A stretch of DNA of 64,000 nt, from the NCBI GenBank assembly GCA_034401135.1, contig JAWZSP010000001.1:434001-498000 (forward strand). Reading direction: 5' to 3'. The DNA is from Volutella citrinella. Lineage: Eukaryota; Ascomycota; Sordariomycetes; Hypocreales; Nectriaceae. Within the stretch, counting starts at the first letter, position 1. Every line of letters starts with the position of its first letter. Below the pieces are notes generated by a model. The model did no database searches and had not been told where the DNA came from. It was given only the letters and a program-made list of their open reading frames with translations. The position numbers were made by a program, and so were the translations under genes. Positions 12,269 through 23,721 of the stretch are shown here, piece by piece.

Positions 12269-12710
12269 AGCCAGTTGTCACGACTTGGGTGCTGTTAGAT
12301 AAAGAGCAAGATACATGCTCTGCTCCCTCTCAAGGGCTGAGAGATTTGTATAATAGTATTCGCCTTGGTCCCTCGGCCTGGAGTCGGGGCCCAGGGCCTC
12401 CGATACCCAATTCGACTACCAACTCCAATCACCCCTGTCTATTTTACACGTCCGTGCAGGGAGGGGCACGGACAGTGCTTGCGCGGATTTTATTGGTGTT
12501 CGCTGCTGGCTGTTGGTTGTTGGTTGTTGGCTGTTGGTTGCATCAAATGGCGCGTGGCTGCCTAGGGCGGACCACTCACAAAACTCAGCGTGAACGAAGA
12601 CCAACAACTTAAACGCTTTCCTTTCTCTCTTTAGCATCCAGCGCAACTTGAAGCACTGTCGAACCAAAGCTAGCAGCACTACATTGACCGGTGCTTCCCG
12701 AACCTCGGGT
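12269..12710. other. Intergenic region with TTGG-type simple repeat
   Basis: Contains the 3'UTR of the regulator and the leader of the F-box gene. A short (TGTTGGT)n run lies at about 12510-12540. No gene was seen. Confidence 0.5.
12510..12540. repeat. Simple repeat (TGTTGGT)n
   Basis: Successive tgttggt/tgttggc units are visible directly in the sequence. Confidence 0.7.
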
Positions 12711-15700
12711 ATGTGGGCTGCTATAAGCTTGCCCGTGTATTGCGCCCTCTGTGGTAGCACCGCAGGTCGACGCAAAACTCGTGAGGGTTACGTGCAGGAG
12801 GAGAACCAGCCCGAGGTGCTGCCGCCGGAGCCGTTCCACTGGAGCTCTCATATTCGCGGCGGTAAGATTTTCCTCCAGTTTCGACTGAATCGCATTGCTC
12901 AACGACTCGGCAGTACGGATAACTAGCGACGGCAGAGCCAGCTTGACAGAGGTTGGCTATCCCCACCGCGGTGAGATGATAGTCGGTGAAGACATCTTCG
13001 GGCTTCCGATTCCCGAGTTCAGACCGGTACGCGAGTCCGTTAATCCTGAACGAGGCCCTGTGCTGCTCTTCGTGATCCATCAGTTCTGCTGGCAGATGCT
13101 GGAATCTTGTCTGCGGAGGGAGGCCGTCACCCAGCCGTTATACGACGCCCAGAAGTGCGCCGATGCATTGCTCGACGTCTTGTGGTGCCTTCCCAGATCT
13201 CGTGGCCTTGTCTTTATCCCGGACAATCCCAACTTCCCACAGCCAGGACTGAGATCGATCCCGCCGTTTACCATCCCCTTCTATTATCGCGACGATCCGA
13301 CCGAAGACATCGGCTGTGAGGGCGAGAATGCGACATCGACACTCCTGCCCAGAGTCTTTCTGGATGCAAGAAGCCCAAGCAGCGGCAAGAGAGACATCTT
13401 CGGCAGAGTTCCCTGTGAGATAATCCACATGATTCTCCAGTCTCTGCCCTCTCCTGATGTCTGCAACGCACGACACGCCTCGCGCTCCATTGCTGTGGCC
13501 TCCAGCCCAGAAATACTGCCCCAGCAGTTCTGGGAATCCCGGTTTGCCCCCCACCGCGAGCTGGGCTTTGTTTTCGCCCACGAGCCTCCCTCCCTGTCGG
13601 CGGAAGCGAGGCCATGGAGAATGCTATACCGTGCTTGCCGCAGTGAAATTGCAAAGGGGCGACGGGGTAACTACGAAGACGATTCTAGAGGGTTGTATAA
13701 TCGCCAGCGCATATTCCATTGTATCCAACACCATGCTACCGCACTGGTGCCTTTGGCGCTCCAGTCTCTCGACTTTCCCATGCAAACCGGCAGACCATTG
13801 GCCTCGGTCGATGCTGGATCTTTATTCAACTACGGCCCGCGAGTCGACTGTTTTGGAATTACTTATGATATGGGGCCATACAATGACCGCTTCATGTATC
13901 GGGTCAGCGCTGGGTCCAAGCAATCGTTGAAGATCCTTGTACCGCCACCTGGCAAAGTCATCCTGCTTGGTATATCGTTTTTCACATTCAACGGCCAGAG
14001 ATATGTTTCTGGGCTGCGCACTTGTCACTCGGTCTCCACCTCCAACGTCAATGACATTGAGGCAGTAGGAGTCATCATCCCCTCAACTGAGGAATGGGTT
14101 CAAATTCGCTCAGAGGATTCAGTCATCTCCGCCCAGGTTTCCGTGGCAAATGTCGGCATTATTGGGATAACCCTCCACATCCAGCGCAGTGGATCGACAA
14201 TTATCGAGACTGTTGGTTCAGTGTCGTGCCCAGACCATATGTATGGTCAATCAATCCTAGCTGGAGACAAACCAATAGGCGGCTTTACATTGGAATTCGA
14301 TGTTAGTCCATCGCATCCTTTCGCCGAGATATCCTGAATCCAGTGTGGCTGACATTTGATGTTGTTTTAGGCGATCAAGGCAATCTCACTCCAGATACTT
14401 GAGCTAAAATCGGCTCACCCGTCACTGCACGCTAGAACAACGTTCGAAGAGGCAGTTTTCGGCCACCTGTGGAGTCCAAAGATCCCGGAGCAAGACCAAG
14501 ACTGTTGTCTTCCCCAGCTAGGGACTATCTCTACTAAAGCTAAGAACTTTCTACACCTTAATGTGGACTTTGGAGGTGCTGGAGGATGTAAGTTAAGAGC
14601 CTTGCGAAGAGTAACAGCTTACTTTCCTCATGACGGAGGTCTTCAAGGACTTTCTTTCACGTACGATGATGGCACTCAAGTTCAGTGTGGAACAATGAGG
14701 CACATGAGACTCGCTGGCATATTCGATCCCTGCCCTGAGCCGTCGTTCATCATTGATGGTGCCAATGGAGAAGTCATTATCGACTTTGTTGTCGAGCAAG
14801 GGGACCATAAATCTTGGCCCCGGCCTATAATTAAGGCATTCACGGTGAGAAATATGAGAAACAAATACCATCTGCCTTGATAATTCAACAGTTGGGGGGT
14901 TTGCTTCATGAAATTTGCTCGTGGATGAGAAGCTAATGACGAGTGCAGATTTCCACAAACATGGGCCGCTCAATGCGCTTTCAACCCGCCGAATACAAGC
15001 CCGATACTACATTACCCCCCCTGATGCAGTCGTATGCCGGCAGGGTCCCGACTGCATTGGTTGCGGCTTTTATTGTTCGTGGTGTTTCTGCACGTCTCAT
15101 ACAGACTACTGACCATCGATAGCCGCCTTATGGGCGATGGGAGACACTGGCCGTGCTGAAAACGACGACGGCGACGACCATACCGCGTATGCCAACGCTA
15201 GAGCATCTAGTACGCCTGCCGACTCAAGGAGTGTCTCTAAAAAACATCAAGCGACTGCGAGTTTCAGCGGGCATGGATGGACGCATAGACGCCAAGGGCA
15301 CCAAGAGCAACATAACCGGCCTTTGGATTGAGTATCACAACGGCCCTGATGCCATCGCCGGCCAATGGATACAGGAGCTGGCAAGATTGGAACTGACGCC
15401 ATCCGAGCGGCTTGTTGAAATCTCTACGTGGGTTTCTCCAAGCGAAGATAAAAAGATATCTGACTTGCATCTCGTCACATCCACCGGAAGAGAGCTCGGG
15501 CTGCATCTGGATGACCCTCAGGAATGGCCCAGAAGGCAATGGGTCGAGTCGCGATGCTCCGCCTCGCCCCCCAAGGTTCTGGTAAGATGATGTCCGGTCT
15601 CGCCGAATCGTGCAATGACTCACGTGAAAAATAGAGCAGGCTTCGGTGGAACTGTAGAGCGGATTATGATCAGTTGCGGGTCGCTCTTGAGCCGGCATGG

Positions 15701-16195
15701 AGCAGTGATGCTAATGAAGGGCGGGCATCGGGCCTCGATGAAGTACAGTGGCACTCTCTAAGCGGTGTGCCAGATGCCGAGTCACCTGTGAAGCAAATGC
15801 CGCTGAGGGCGGATGTCCGGCCTCCTGACGGAATGACAAGCCCAGCGGTCACACTCCAGAAGGCATTGCGCCACGAGTACCTGTGGTCGAGATACCGTCC
15901 AGCGTATATTCCGCTGGCCGCAGTCCGGTTCGTGTCCAACGACGAGAGGGTTGTCGGTGTCGAGCTTGAGTACTACCATAATGAGACGCGAGCTCGAAGG
16001 TTGCGTTCTCAGGGGCGCGTTCCAGAGCACGCGATTCAGACGTTTGGTTCTCTGGAGGGTGTTTCCCACCAAATGGGACGCCAGGATGGTTGGTTTTTCG
16101 TCTCCTTCATCGTCGAGAGTGACCAGAAAGGAGTAACTGCAGTAGAGGCTGGTCCCGCCCGATTCCCGGCTTCGAATTCGGACACTAACGGATAG
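12711..16195 (+). CDS. Large F-box domain protein
   Basis: Six exons are proposed (12711-12861, 12914-14301, 14371-14844, 14949-15074, 15123-15581, 15635-16195), about 1052 residues. Near the start is a CALCG dicysteine. An F-box-like segment lies around residues 210-250 (IFGRVPCEIIHMILQSLPS). The rest alternates beta-rich blocks, including TGLWIEYHNGP and ERLVEISTWVSP, which I associate with a large family of fungal F-box proteins of unknown substrate. F-box proteins recruit targets to SCF ubiquitin ligases. The junction at 15074/15123 is the least certain; the others keep phase and remove in-frame stops. The ATG at 12711 was chosen because the conserved N-terminus begins there; a longer upstream frame exists. 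Confidence 0.72.
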
Positions 16196-16941
16196 GATCG
16201 CAGGTTAAGACCGACCGAGGCAGAGTGTTGCGTGTTGGAAAGTGTGTGAATTTCCGGAAAGAGTGTTGAAGACGTTATGGAGCACAGCGACAGAGATTGA
16301 GCAGAGGAAAGGGTGGCCCTGGACGTAGGCAGACTGATATAGAAGCGCGCGACACCACCAGATTTGTCAGTCATCAACTATTCCTATACGGACGATGTGG
16401 CTTCTTCCAAGACGAATGTTGAAAGCCATATCATATCTCTGCTATCCTTGGGGAACTCAGAGGAACAGTCTCTCAACGTCTTGGCAATGGGGCGCTGTCA
16501 ACGCTCGCACCACGTCCGATTCCGACCCTCCCATTGGTCCGGGGGTGAGACCATGTCTCGTTACAGCTCACTCGCACTGTGGCCAGCTTGATTCTTGGGC
16601 GGAGTCTAATCCTAAAGAGGACTAAACTCCGACAGCGAGGCCGCCTCAGAAATGATCCTGAATCGGCCCCGGCAACTTGATCAGTCAAGGGTAGGTCAGT
16701 CATGGTGAAGAGGCAGAATGCTCTCGCCTGCGCCAACTAATAATACCATCCCTTGCTTTATTTTATTTTTTTCACCTTGAATATGGTTTCTATTGTATTC
16801 GTAAGAGTTTGTGTGCTGCACTGGCTTCTCGAGCCATCTTCTTTTTTGTCCCCCCTTAACACATGACGCTTGTTCTCGATCCCAGCGCTTCGAACCCAAC
16901 AACAGACCCCCGTAACCCGAACCTCAACTTCCTCCCCCGAT
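16196..16941. other. Convergent intergenic region holding repeat copy A
   Basis: Lies between two convergent genes. It contains one copy of a ~135-bp repeat that recurs at about 26962-27096. No coding sequence was seen. Confidence 0.6.
16501..16632 (+). repeat. Dispersed repeat, copy A, with CGGAGTCT palindrome
   Basis: This stretch aligns by eye over its length with 26962-27096, in the same orientation. Shared blocks include cattgg, gtgagac/atgagac, cgcactgtgg and ctaaagaggacta. It ends in an inverted repeat, CGGAGTCTA...TAAACTCCG (16600-16631). A further shared block (ggccccggcaact) follows at 16665-16677. This could be a remnant of a small non-autonomous element or a conserved regulatory module. 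The second copy is in the promoter of the sterol desaturase gene. Confidence 0.6.
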
Positions 16942-17925
16942 TTATTCGAGCTCATCTGCCCAAGGAATTGACTCCTGTGCTCCTTTCCGCGAGACTGTTC
17001 TGGCAGATGCTCGTATCGCCCGCCGAACTGCGTCGCCGATATTGAATGGATCATTCCGAGATGTGTCTTCCACAAAGGCAACGGCATAGGCACCCACAAA
17101 GGTGTCACCGGCTGCAGTCGTGTCGATTGCCTTGACTTTGACGGCAGGGACGAACTCGCTGTCGCCTTTTGCTGTGCTGTAGTAGACGCCTCTCGCCCCC
17201 AGTGTAATGACGACGTGTTGGACGCCTCTGTCGATGAACTGCAATGCGATCCTTGAGAGGGAGGGCAACTCGTCTAGATCCTCTTTTGAACTACCCGATA
17301 GCAGAGCAGCCTCGGTCTCATTCATTATCAGATGCGTCAAGCCGCTATATGCGTCGCTGGGAAGAGTCTGGGCCGGTGCTGGGTTGAAGAGCACGGGGAT
17401 GCCAGCTGACTTGGCTGTTGACATGGCTTCCAACGTCGTTTGGAGGGATACTTCCAGCTGCAACACCAGTAGTGACGGCTTGGGCGACATGTTGATCACT
17501 TGCGCGACGTGATTTGACCCAACCTGTGTGTTTGCCCCCATGGAAACCACAATACGATTCTCTGCTGTAGCTTCATCAACGATGATGACGGCCTTTCCGG
17601 TTTCTGTACCTGCCTTCTGCTCTTTGATGACGGAGACCATGCTCGTGTCAACACCACTTGAATGCAGGCTACCCAGAAGCAGTTCACCATATGAGTCTGT
17701 GCCAACTGCTCCAACCATGGCCACATCCAATTTCGAGTTGAGGAGTGATCTCGATCTTGATAGCTTCGCGCATGCCGCTGCTTGGTTCCCCCCTTTGCCG
17801 CCACACCCAGTCTCGAAACGGTTTGCTACCATTGTCTCTCCTGGCAGGGGAAAGTGCGAGACGTATGAGACGAGGTCGGCATTGAGGGATCCCAAGACGA
17901 CGATGACTGGATTTGGCGATGCCAT
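16942..17925 (-). CDS. Ribokinase (PfkB family)
   Basis: A single exon of 327 residues that starts at ATG 17925. The N-terminal PfkB motif (GSLNADLVSYV), the substrate-binding GCGGKGGNQA and the C-terminal signature DTTAAGDTFVGAYAVAF with the catalytic Asp of AAGD are all present. Length and motifs match ribokinase, which converts D-ribose and ATP to ribose 5-phosphate in the cytosol. It is divergently placed to a Zn2Cys6 gene 456 bp away. A nucleoside hydrolase 4 kb away would generate its substrate, which supports a role in nucleoside-derived ribose use. Another sugar kinase specificity is possible but less likely given GGKGGNQA. Confidence 0.9.
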   Translation of the reverse strand: MASPNPVIVVLGSLNADLVSYVSHFPLPGETMVANRFETGCGGKGGNQAAACAKLSRSRSLLNSKLDVAMVGAVGTDSYGELLLGSLHSSGVDTSMVSVIKEQKAGTETGKAVIIVDEATAENRIVVSMGANTQVGSNHVAQVINMSPKPSLLVLQLEVSLQTTLEAMSTAKSAGIPVLFNPAPAQTLPSDAYSGLTHLIMNETEAALLSGSSKEDLDELPSLSRIALQFIDRGVQHVVITLGARGVYYSTAKGDSEFVPAVKVKAIDTTAAGDTFVGAYAVAFVEDTSRNDPFNIGDAVRRAIRASARTVSRKGAQESIPWADELE

Positions 17926-18381
17926 GTTGATTTGGACTGTGGAAAATTTAGATCCTTGGCTTTGCTGTCAACGATGGAAGTGGGTTGGTAATGACATGGA
18001 TGCGCTGTGGGAGGCGGGACAGGCAGAGCGTAGGTCCATTGGAGTCAACCTCTTAATGTATGCTAGCTTCATTGCCTTTGCCTTCCACATCATGACAACA
18101 AGCTGGGATTGAATCTCATCTCTAACCGTGCCAGTCGCGAGTTGGAGAATAGCCTATCCTGTCACTAGTTTGGTCATTCCACCTCCCCAGGGCGTATGAC
18201 TCGCAGGCTTTGCCGAGAACCCACAATTTTTGCCGCCCCGAGCTCTGCGCTTAGCCTATTTCTGGGTGTGTAGGCTATTTCCCCATCCCATTGAGGTCAG
18301 ACGGCATCCTCCCTCCGGCACATCTCAATTCGCCCTCACCGAGTGTACGCGCTTCGCTGCATTGCCCCTGCAGTCAACCGG
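17926..18381. promoter_or_regulatory. Divergent promoter, ribokinase / Zn2Cys6 regulator
   Basis: 456 bp shared by two divergently transcribed genes. No operator could be assigned with confidence. No coding sequence was seen. Confidence 0.4.
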
Positions 18382-20163
18382 ATGCCTTCGACAAGGCAAA
18401 TACCCGATAGCAAGAGGCGATCGCGGACAGGCTGCCTACCTTGCCGGAAGCGACGCCGTAAATGTGAGTGGTCTCGGTCGGTGGAGTCGTCCCCCATCCT
18501 GCATCGTTGGGTGCTACGTGCTAACCCACGGAATTCATAACTGCAGGTGACGAACAGAAGCCGAAATGCGGCAGTTGCACATCTAGGAGTTTCAGCTGTG
18601 TCTACCCTAAGCCCACCTTTGTCTTTGATCTTCAGAGGAGTAAAGGCATTGTCTCTGGCCCTGAGATTGACGTGACGTCCGTCAGCTCGCCTAGTCCGGG
18701 TGGCGATGCGTATCTTCCAACCTCCCCAACCGCTCGTGTTGACCGATTTGGACTGGCAGTGGATTATACTGTTCAACAGCCCGATCTCACGGGTCGGGAA
18801 TATCCGTCTCTGTTGTATTCAGATGCTACGCCGCAGCAATTGCCTCCAGCTCCAACTTTTGAGGACTCTGTCGGTTCCACGCCTCCTTCAACAGAGGCAC
18901 AAGTTGGACCAAGATCAGACATACCAGCAAGTAGCAGTTCTATCCGCAACAACACCGGGCCCGAGGCTGGTCTTCTCACGAGCTTCGTCCATGATATTGT
19001 GCCATGGATAGTCTCAACTTGCCCCGGGTCAAGGTTCGCAAATTCTGTCATCGGTCTAGCGGAGCGTCAGCCAGTAGTCCGGAGTGCCATGATTGCGCTT
19101 GTTGAGGCACGCAACAGAGCTATATATGCTGCAAATGGCAAGGATGACGTCGAAGAGAATCCAGGCCACCATCAGGACACTGTTGAAGGAGGGATTGGCA
19201 ATGTGGACGATGACGACACCCTACCAACGAATGTGGCCAGGTCGCTTCTATCCGTCGCGAGGTTATTCGGGTCACGGCCAACTTACTGGAGCAAAGTCAG
19301 GGGTAGTTACCTCCCCTCGAAATGGGGATTGGAGGAGCCACTCCGCTATCTCTTACAGATGCAGGGGAAGATTGGTAAGTGCATATCCCTTCTTTTCTGG
19401 TGTGATCATTAAGTAACTTGGACAATGGCTTGCAGAGCTTGCCTCTTGCATTCTGACTGAGGAAGCACCGTCGGCGTCACTTGTATCCTACCTTGAGCAA
19501 AGCGTCTCTGCTCCCAACTCGGCTATCAGAACCGCCTACCTCGCGTGTCTCTCCCAGCTTGCTCAATGTCTGTATCTGGCCTACCACGGTCTTGCGCAAC
19601 GGACGGCAGTGACTTTGGAGTATCCCCAGGAAAACTCACCAACACGAATAAATGCAAACAACGAGGCCGCTGATGCCTTGTCACCATGGCACAGTCTCTG
19701 GGCACGCTCTCTACACTGGTATCAGGACCGTCCCCTAGAAATGGAGCCCATCTTGGGGTTGTCTAGCGGCGAGGCATCCGTGGAAAGCGCCGCCAGCTTT
19801 CCGATCGAGATATACTCCAGCCCCATTGCCCTACAGGCCAACATGGCCATACATCTATCCTTCATCATTCTGATAGCCCACAAGCCGCGGCTATTCAAGC
19901 TCTCACGCGAAGAAGTCCGTCTTGGCTCGGACAGCTGGCACGCGCAGAAGATTGCAGGAATGGCTGTATGGAACCATTTCAAGGAGCAATTTGATCCTCT
20001 CTTTGTGGCGGCACTACTATTGGCGGCCGAGAAGATGACACATGAGACGCAGCAGATTGCTCTTCTGGGGGCGCTCCGAGGTATTGAGCGCCAGACGGGC
20101 ATTGTGTTGGACCATCAGATTACGAGACTGGAAGGCATTTGGCGGGCTTTCCGCCATGACTAG
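18382..20163 (+). CDS. Zn2Cys6 transcription factor, ribose/nucleoside locus
   Basis: Three exons (18382-18463, 18547-19374, 19436-20163) give 545 residues. The zinc cluster is interrupted by the first intron after its third Cys: CLPCRKRRRKC joins CGSCTSRSFSC (residues 18-44). A Lys/Arg-rich patch (SKRRSRTG) precedes it. The C-terminal two thirds, including FVHDIVPWIVS and PWHSLWARSLHWYQDRP, are typical of the Fungal_trans_2 class. Position between the ribokinase and nucleoside hydrolase genes suggests that it controls this locus; that is an inference. The ATG at 18382 starts directly before the basic region; an upstream in-frame ATG at 18343 would add 13 residues. Confidence 0.82.
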
Positions 20164-20522
20164 GCATACGTTTCAAAAGATGACAAATTAATAAAGCTTG
20201 AAAAGCCTCTGGAAGCTTAGTGGAACGTCTATTAATCGATAGCTCCTAGCATTTTACAACAGGGGGGATCCTCTCGTGATACTCAGAGTCTCAGACTACC
20301 TCGTGCCTACACCCCCCAGAAGAGGCTAGACTACCCCCACATGCCTCCCGTAAGGTCGGGTTCAGCATAGCCGACGGTCATGCCACTGACGACGACAGGA
20401 GTTAGCGCCACGGTCACCCCACTACAACCCGCCGTGGTTCCTAAGAAACAACCTAAATCCCAAGACCCGACGCAGCGGCCACTGTCGGTCGCATCCATCA
20501 CATCGCATGATGCGTGTCTAGG
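20164..20522. other. Intergenic region between two regulator genes
   Basis: About 360 bp with the 3'UTR of one gene and the promoter of the next. I looked here for an exon encoding a zinc cluster for the downstream gene and found none. Confidence 0.5.
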
Positions 20523-21992
20523 ATGGACGCGCCAGTGGCCGAGATTGACCCCTTCCCGGTCGACCCCCGCTTCCTTGAACTCCACCAGGAGCTCCGGCAC
20601 ATCGTGCTGTCCGGCGTCATCAGCCTCAGCCCGACGGCGAACCCATGGCCCTCGCTAGAGCCCGGCCGGACTGACGCTGCGACACCGGCACCGACACCGA
20701 CACCACCAGCCTTTGACGGGCCCAGCCTCGACTTTACCGCTGTCGACATACCGCGAGCGCGGCTGATCCGGTACTTGCAGAACTGGGTGACGGAATGCGC
20801 GCCCATCCTCGACAAGTTTGACACGAATTCTCAATTCCAGATCCAGGTGCCCATCATCGCGCGCAGCTCGCCCGCCGTGCTGTACGCCATGCTCACGTTC
20901 TCGTCGCGGCAGATGGAGAGGCGAGATGCACCCGAGGTCAAGGGGTGCTACGATAGTCCCGAGCTGTACCAGGAGAGCATCAGACTGCTGTCTCCAGCCA
21001 TTCAAGTCAAAGACCCCAATGTTGTCGTCGCGGCCTGCATTCTCGCCGCCTTTGAACTCATGTCGTGGAACTCGACCGACTGGAGGCGCCATCTGGAGGG
21101 TTGTGCTGCGCTCCTCGGCTTCTTTGGCGTGAATGGTTTCTCGGGTGGGATTGCGCAGGCCATGTTCTGGTGTTATGCGCGAATGGAAGTATGCGGCGCC
21201 ATCATATCTGACGGAACTGAGACGGCAGTACTTCACGTGTCCAAGTGGGTGCCCACAATACCCTCGACACCCTCAGCAGTTGAGAAGTCCGAGTTCGTCC
21301 GGGCACTGCTACACTACTACGGAGATGAGTGGCATCCAGACATGCACGCCAACTGGGCCACGTATCTGTGCGCCAAGGTCTGCGATCTACGATTCAGACG
21401 CACACGGCACATTGAGCTCGGGAAGCCTGACGAGCAGGACAGTCGTCCTTTCTCAGAGCAATGGTATGAGTTGTGGATGGAATTGCGGCGCTGGGCAGAC
21501 GAGAGGCCAGCGGCTATGCTTCCTGTGCCCAACATCATGAGTGACCAGGAGCAGAACCAAACCCCCTTTCCCACCATCCTCTTCTCTCACAACTCAGCCA
21601 TCTCGGGCAACCAGCTGTACCATACGGCCTGTATCCTGATGCTGGAGATGCGTTCACCCGGCTTCAACTCAGCACAAGCCGCCCCAGCCCCGGAATCGTT
21701 TCCAGTTTGGCATGCGCGCCGCATCTGCGGCATCTCGTGTACGAATCAGCACAAGGGTAGTAGGATCGAGGCCATTCAGCCTCTGTACATGGCGGGACGG
21801 CTGTTCACGCACGCCTCGGAGCGCATGGAGATTGCGCGGCTACTTAGGGCGATTAGTCGAAATACCGGCTGGGGTGCATGGTGGAGGCTGCGAGATCTCG
21901 AGGCAGAATGGGGATGTGAATACGACGAGGGTCTGACGGCGTCGAGTCAAAGGCACGATTCCGCACGAGTGAGAATGTCAGTCTCGACATAG
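20523..21992 (+). CDS. Fungal regulator-like protein without a zinc cluster
   Basis: A single exon of 489 residues from ATG 20523. The sequence (for example PVDPRFLELHQELRHIVLSG, VVVAACILAAFELMSWN, WRRHLEGCAALLGFFGV) fits the C-terminal Fungal_trans_2 domain seen in ARCA-like regulators. There is no Cys cluster at the N-terminus and none could be found in any frame just upstream. It may act as a partner or modulator of a DNA-binding regulator, or be a gene that lost its first exon. It ends only 55 bp from the convergent nucleoside hydrolase gene, inside the ribose/nucleoside cluster. Confidence 0.72.
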   Translation: MDAPVAEIDPFPVDPRFLELHQELRHIVLSGVISLSPTANPWPSLEPGRTDAATPAPTPTPPAFDGPSLDFTAVDIPRARLIRYLQNWVTECAPILDKFDTNSQFQIQVPIIARSSPAVLYAMLTFSSRQMERRDAPEVKGCYDSPELYQESIRLLSPAIQVKDPNVVVAACILAAFELMSWNSTDWRRHLEGCAALLGFFGVNGFSGGIAQAMFWCYARMEVCGAIISDGTETAVLHVSKWVPTIPSTPSAVEKSEFVRALLHYYGDEWHPDMHANWATYLCAKVCDLRFRRTRHIELGKPDEQDSRPFSEQWYELWMELRRWADERPAAMLPVPNIMSDQEQNQTPFPTILFSHNSAISGNQLYHTACILMLEMRSPGFNSAQAAPAPESFPVWHARRICGISCTNQHKGSRIEAIQPLYMAGRLFTHASERMEIARLLRAISRNTGWGAWWRLRDLEAEWGCEYDEGLTASSQRHDSARVRMSVST

Positions 21993-22047
21993 AATGCCGT
22001 TCCAGGTATCAATTATGGCTTGGTTTCTCAGCTCAATAAGCTGGCGT

Positions 22048-23013
22048 CTATAATCTACGGATATAAGAAAAGAAGTGCTCCCTGAAACCCTCAGCATTCA
22101 CCCCAACAGCCACCCGACAATTCGGCTTAGGGGGATTGGGTAACTCTAACCGATCTCCAATCATCATGCCCCTAGATTTCACATCTCCCGTCACAACATC
22201 GACCGCCATATCCGTATACTCGCACAACTCGGGCTTTGACACACACGCCACCGCTAGGGGGTCATGCATAGGCACCGACGTCATCGTTGGCCTGCCGGGG
22301 AATCTCACCGCCTGGTAGTTTATATACGTCGCCGAAGCCTGCCCGGCAAACTGTGCAAACTCGGATGGCGACTGCTGCAGCGCCTCGGCATCGCCCATGG
22401 TCAGACGCACCTGGAGCGTGACGTCCAGTCCGATCCATCGCTGCGGTATGCCGCTGTGTAGTACCGCTCGGGCAGCCTCGGGATCCGTAAAGACATTGAA
22501 CTCGCCGGGCTTGTTGTGGCTGTACATGCTGCCGAAGAAGATTCCGCCCATGATGACCAGCTCCTTGATGGCGGTCTTTATCCGAGGTTCGAGGAGGATT
22601 GCCATGGCAATGTTGGTCAAAGGTCCGATTGCCACAACTGTAATCTCGCCCGGGTTGGCCATGATGTGTTCCACGATAGCCATGGGCGCATTCTTGCCCG
22701 GGGCAGGTTTCCGCGCCGTGTTCTTCATGGCGCTGACATGCGGTGCTGGTACGCGGTGCTTCTCGGTGTACATCATGGGCGTTTCTGAGCCCCGAATGAG
22801 CGCTGTATTTTCAGCCTTGACGTTCAAGCGGTCCATGAGGACGCCGGTGAGGATTGTGGCGCTTTCGACATCTGTGTTGCCGTTTACTGTTGTCACGAGG
22901 TCGAGTTGGATATCGGGGTCGGCATGGGCAAGGGCCAGAGCGAAGCCATCGTCGACGTCTGCGCCGGCGCCCATGGAGAGGTCCGTGTCAAGGATAATTC
23001 GTTTTGGTGCCAT
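22048..23013 (-). CDS. Inosine-uridine type nucleoside N-ribohydrolase
   Basis: A single exon of 321 residues. The Ca2+-binding N-terminal motif is the fungal variant DTDLSMGAGADVDDGFALAL, with the conserved Asp pair. VNGN, MGGIFFG, EFNVFTDPEAA and HDPLAV complete the family pattern. The enzyme hydrolyses the N-glycosidic bond of ribonucleosides to a free base and ribose. Base specificity cannot be read from the sequence. The ribose could feed the ribokinase encoded 4 kb to the left. It is transcribed divergently from a sugar-porter transporter across a 708-bp promoter with a duplicated element. No secretion signal is present, so it is cytosolic. Confidence 0.9.
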   Translation of the reverse strand: MAPKRIILDTDLSMGAGADVDDGFALALAHADPDIQLDLVTTVNGNTDVESATILTGVLMDRLNVKAENTALIRGSETPMMYTEKHRVPAPHVSAMKNTARKPAPGKNAPMAIVEHIMANPGEITVVAIGPLTNIAMAILLEPRIKTAIKELVIMGGIFFGSMYSHNKPGEFNVFTDPEAARAVLHSGIPQRWIGLDVTLQVRLTMGDAEALQQSPSEFAQFAGQASATYINYQAVRFPGRPTMTSVPMHDPLAVACVSKPELCEYTDMAVDVVTGDVKSRGMMIGDRLELPNPPKPNCRVAVGVNAEGFREHFFSYIRRL

Positions 23014-23721
23014 GTTGGGCTATGGACCATTCGCAAGGGGTTGAAGTCAGGGTTTGGATGATGTTGGGGATGGAACGAGATTTTTAGCCATTGATGCCGG
23101 GATGAAAGAATTTGACGATGTCGGAGACGGCAATACTCCAGGTTTGAGCAGCATACCTCGACTCACTGGGCCCAACATCATGAAGTAGTTCCATTGGTGT
23201 GGAGTCGGTCCATCAGCACAGAGCTTCAGTCTAACCCGAGCCAGGGATCGTAGCCCTCCCCTCACCGTGACGAGCAAACCTAGCGCTTGCACACGATTGG
23301 CCGCATGAATGGGCAGATGGTCCGGCATTTCAACTTAGTCAGGCCCACGCCAACATCTCAACTCTTAGTCTAACCAAAATCAGGGGCCGTAGCCTACCTC
23401 CTCAACTCGCCATGACTAGTTACCCACCTGGCGCGCACACGATTGGCTACAGCCAGGGGCAAGCGGATTCTCCCTTCTTCTTCATCACGGGTGGCAATGG
23501 TCTAGCTTTTTCTACTAGGTCAACCAAGTCAAAGTATTCCGTCACGGGGTCGCAGCAGACCATCCCCATGGGGACGAACATGGGGAAATCGCGTGTCTAG
23601 AATGCAAACGACTTGTATAAAGACTACCTCACCCGTCGGCATCACCACTCTCTTTGGACCATCACTTCTCAATCGAGACAGCACAACATCATAGGTCGGA
23701 TCAAATACACCTTTGCCCAAC
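23014..23721. promoter_or_regulatory. Divergent promoter, nucleoside hydrolase / MFS transporter
   Basis: 708 bp between two divergently transcribed genes. It contains an imperfect direct repeat (23228-23301 and 23367-23446) and a TATA-like tgtataaag at 23614-23622 for the transporter. Confidence 0.55.
23228..23446 (+). repeat. Imperfect direct repeat with CCAAT motif in divergent promoter
   Basis: Two copies, 23228-23301 and 23367-23446, begin with agtctaacc, share caggg..cgtagcc, and end with cacgattggc, which contains a reverse CCAAT box. The spacing is about 139 bp. This arrangement fits paired binding sites for a pathway regulator, possibly with the CCAAT-binding complex. Confidence 0.6.
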
